From: Croceibacterium atlanticum
Lineage (GTDB): Bacteria > Pseudomonadota > Alphaproteobacteria > Sphingomonadales > Sphingomonadaceae
Assembly: GCF_001008165.2 (NCBI RefSeq)
Contig: NZ_CP011452.2
Coordinates: 248,001 to 312,000, forward strand
Reading direction: 5' to 3'
DNA: 64,000 nucleotides
The translations under genes and the position numbers were made by a program. How positions within the stretch are numbered: position 1 is the stretch's first letter; each line of letters opens with the position of its first letter. Under the pieces are notes generated by a model. It did no database searches. It was given only the letters and a program-made list of their open reading frames with translations, and was not told where the DNA came from. Of this stretch, positions 63,176 through 64,000 are shown one piece after another.

Positions 63176-64000
63176 GTGAGACTTGATAATTTCGACTTGA
63201 ACCTGCTCGTGGCTTTCGACGTTCTGATGGAGGAGCGCAGCGTCACGGCGGCCGCGCGCCGGCTGAACGTGACCCAGTCGGCGATGAGCGCGGCTCTGAG
63301 CCGGCTGCGCCATTCGTTTCAGGATGAGCTTCTGGTCCTTCATGGCAAGCGAATGATCCCGACCCAGCACGCGCTCACCCTCGCGCCCGAAGTGTCTGGT
63401 GCGATCACACGATTGCGCGGCCTGATTGCTTCCGGGACTGCCTTCGATCCCGCCACTTCCAGGAGAACCTTCCGGATCGACGCATCCGATTACGTGACCA
63501 CCGTATTGCTCGCGCCGCTGATAGTGCTGCTCCAGAAGGAGGCGCCGGGCATCGGGCTGGAGCTGTCACTCCCGGGGGATGAGAGCCGCGAAAGGCTCGA
63601 CAATGGCGAAATCGACCTGATCCTGACGCCAAGGGAATTCATGGACGATGTCCATCCGAGGGAATTGCTGTTCGTCGAGCGGCACGTAGTGGCGGGGTGG
63701 GCCGGGAATCCCAGGCTGCGTGACCTCGATTATTCCGTATTTCTGGAATCCGGCCATGTCGCAGTGAGAATATCCCAGCAGGACACCTATATCGAAGCGG
63801 TTCTGAGCAAGATTGCCCCCGGCCGGCGGATCGAGATCGTCGCCCAATCCTTCATTCAGGTCCCCTGGCTCATCCACGGGACGGAGCGGCTTGCCGTCAT
63901 GCATGAACGGCTGGCCCTTGCCTTCCGCGACCTTCACTCGCTGCGCATTTGCGATCCGCCATTCGAACTGCCGCTGATGCGCGAAATGATGCAATATCAT
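63176..64000 (+). CDS. LysR-family transcriptional regulator (NodD/NahR-like), 3' end outside window
   Basis: A LysR regulator missing its C-terminus at the window edge; 275 codons are open with no stop. The N-terminal HTH reads LVAFDVLMEERSVTAAARRLNVTQSAMSAALSRLR, and the start region NFDLNLL is as in NodD, NahR and LinR relatives. The effector domain follows, for example RIDASDYVTTVLLAPLIVLLQKEAPGIG. The start is GTG, with a stop codon just upstream in frame, which excludes earlier starts. It is divergent from the receptor gene and next to a palindrome, so it probably controls the uptake-hydroxylase-dioxygenase genes with an aromatic inducer. Confidence 0.88.
   Translation, partial: MRLDNFDLNLLVAFDVLMEERSVTAAARRLNVTQSAMSAALSRLRHSFQDELLVLHGKRMIPTQHALTLAPEVSGAITRLRGLIASGTAFDPATSRRTFRIDASDYVTTVLLAPLIVLLQKEAPGIGLELSLPGDESRERLDNGEIDLILTPREFMDDVHPRELLFVERHVVAGWAGNPRLRDLDYSVFLESGHVAVRISQQDTYIEAVLSKIAPGRRIEIVAQSFIQVPWLIHGTERLAVMHERLALAFRDLHSLRICDPPFELPLMREMMQYH

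Overview
The window reads as chromosome of a high-GC alphaproteobacterium, most likely a sphingomonad (Sphingomonadales, Erythrobacteraceae-like). This is an inference from gene content: sdhC-sdhD-sdhA, a two-subunit KorAB 2-oxoacid:ferredoxin oxidoreductase, Pss-type exopolysaccharide enzymes, a TonB receptor beside aromatic-catabolism genes, many GTG/TTG starts, and protein sequences of familiar sphingomonad type. No rRNA is present to confirm it.

Region 1 (1-30.2 kb) is a dense housekeeping chromosome. It holds the 3' part of ligA with a tiny glycine-zipper membrane protein, then an overlapping minus-strand unit (short-chain dehydrogenase, subclass B3 metallo-beta-lactamase, prmA, DUF2459 protein). 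Next are sdhCDA without sdhB, a periplasmic cyclophilin, an NsrR-type regulator divergent from a group III truncated globin and a DUF1971 protein, and lldD. These are followed by a BlaI/M56-peptidase pair with a nested palindromic operator, a zinc metallopeptidase, a 3-hydroxybutyrate dehydrogenase, an AraC regulator, guaB-rsmB, a TPR protein, rppH, korAB, a YdjM-type membrane protein, photolyase, a cyclopropane-fatty-acid-synthase-type methyltransferase, a PilZ protein, and purF with a downstream dehydrogenase.

Region 2 (30.2-52.2 kb) is an exopolysaccharide locus with visibly lower and more uneven GC, cut up by decayed IS3-family elements. It encodes a priming polyprenyl-phosphate glycosyltransferase, two Wzy/O-antigen-ligase-like proteins, Wza and Wzc export/kinase proteins, a methyltransferase, a sulfotransferase, a Wzx-like flippase, a PssD/PssE (Alg14/Alg13) pair and a family 2 glycosyltransferase. 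It also has three poorly characterised secreted or accessory proteins: a membrane-anchored 393-aa protein, a Tat-exported beta-helix protein and a beta-propeller. Together these could build, export, sulfate and perhaps trim a surface polysaccharide. The locus ends at an IS3 remnant abutting a tRNA-Pro(CGG) gene.

Region 3 (52.2-56 kb) has an apparently intact IS3-family element whose two ends each sit inside a different truncated gene (an HlyD-type adaptor and a PRC-barrel lipoprotein) with no target duplication. That is the signature of an insertion-associated deletion. A GNAT acetyltransferase follows.

Region 4 (56-64 kb) looks like an aromatic-ester uptake and catabolism module: a tannase/feruloyl-esterase-family hydrolase, a small secreted protein, a type I extradiol-dioxygenase-like VOC protein, an FAD aromatic hydroxylase, a TonB-dependent receptor, and a divergent LysR regulator that runs off the window end with a 19-bp palindrome at its start.
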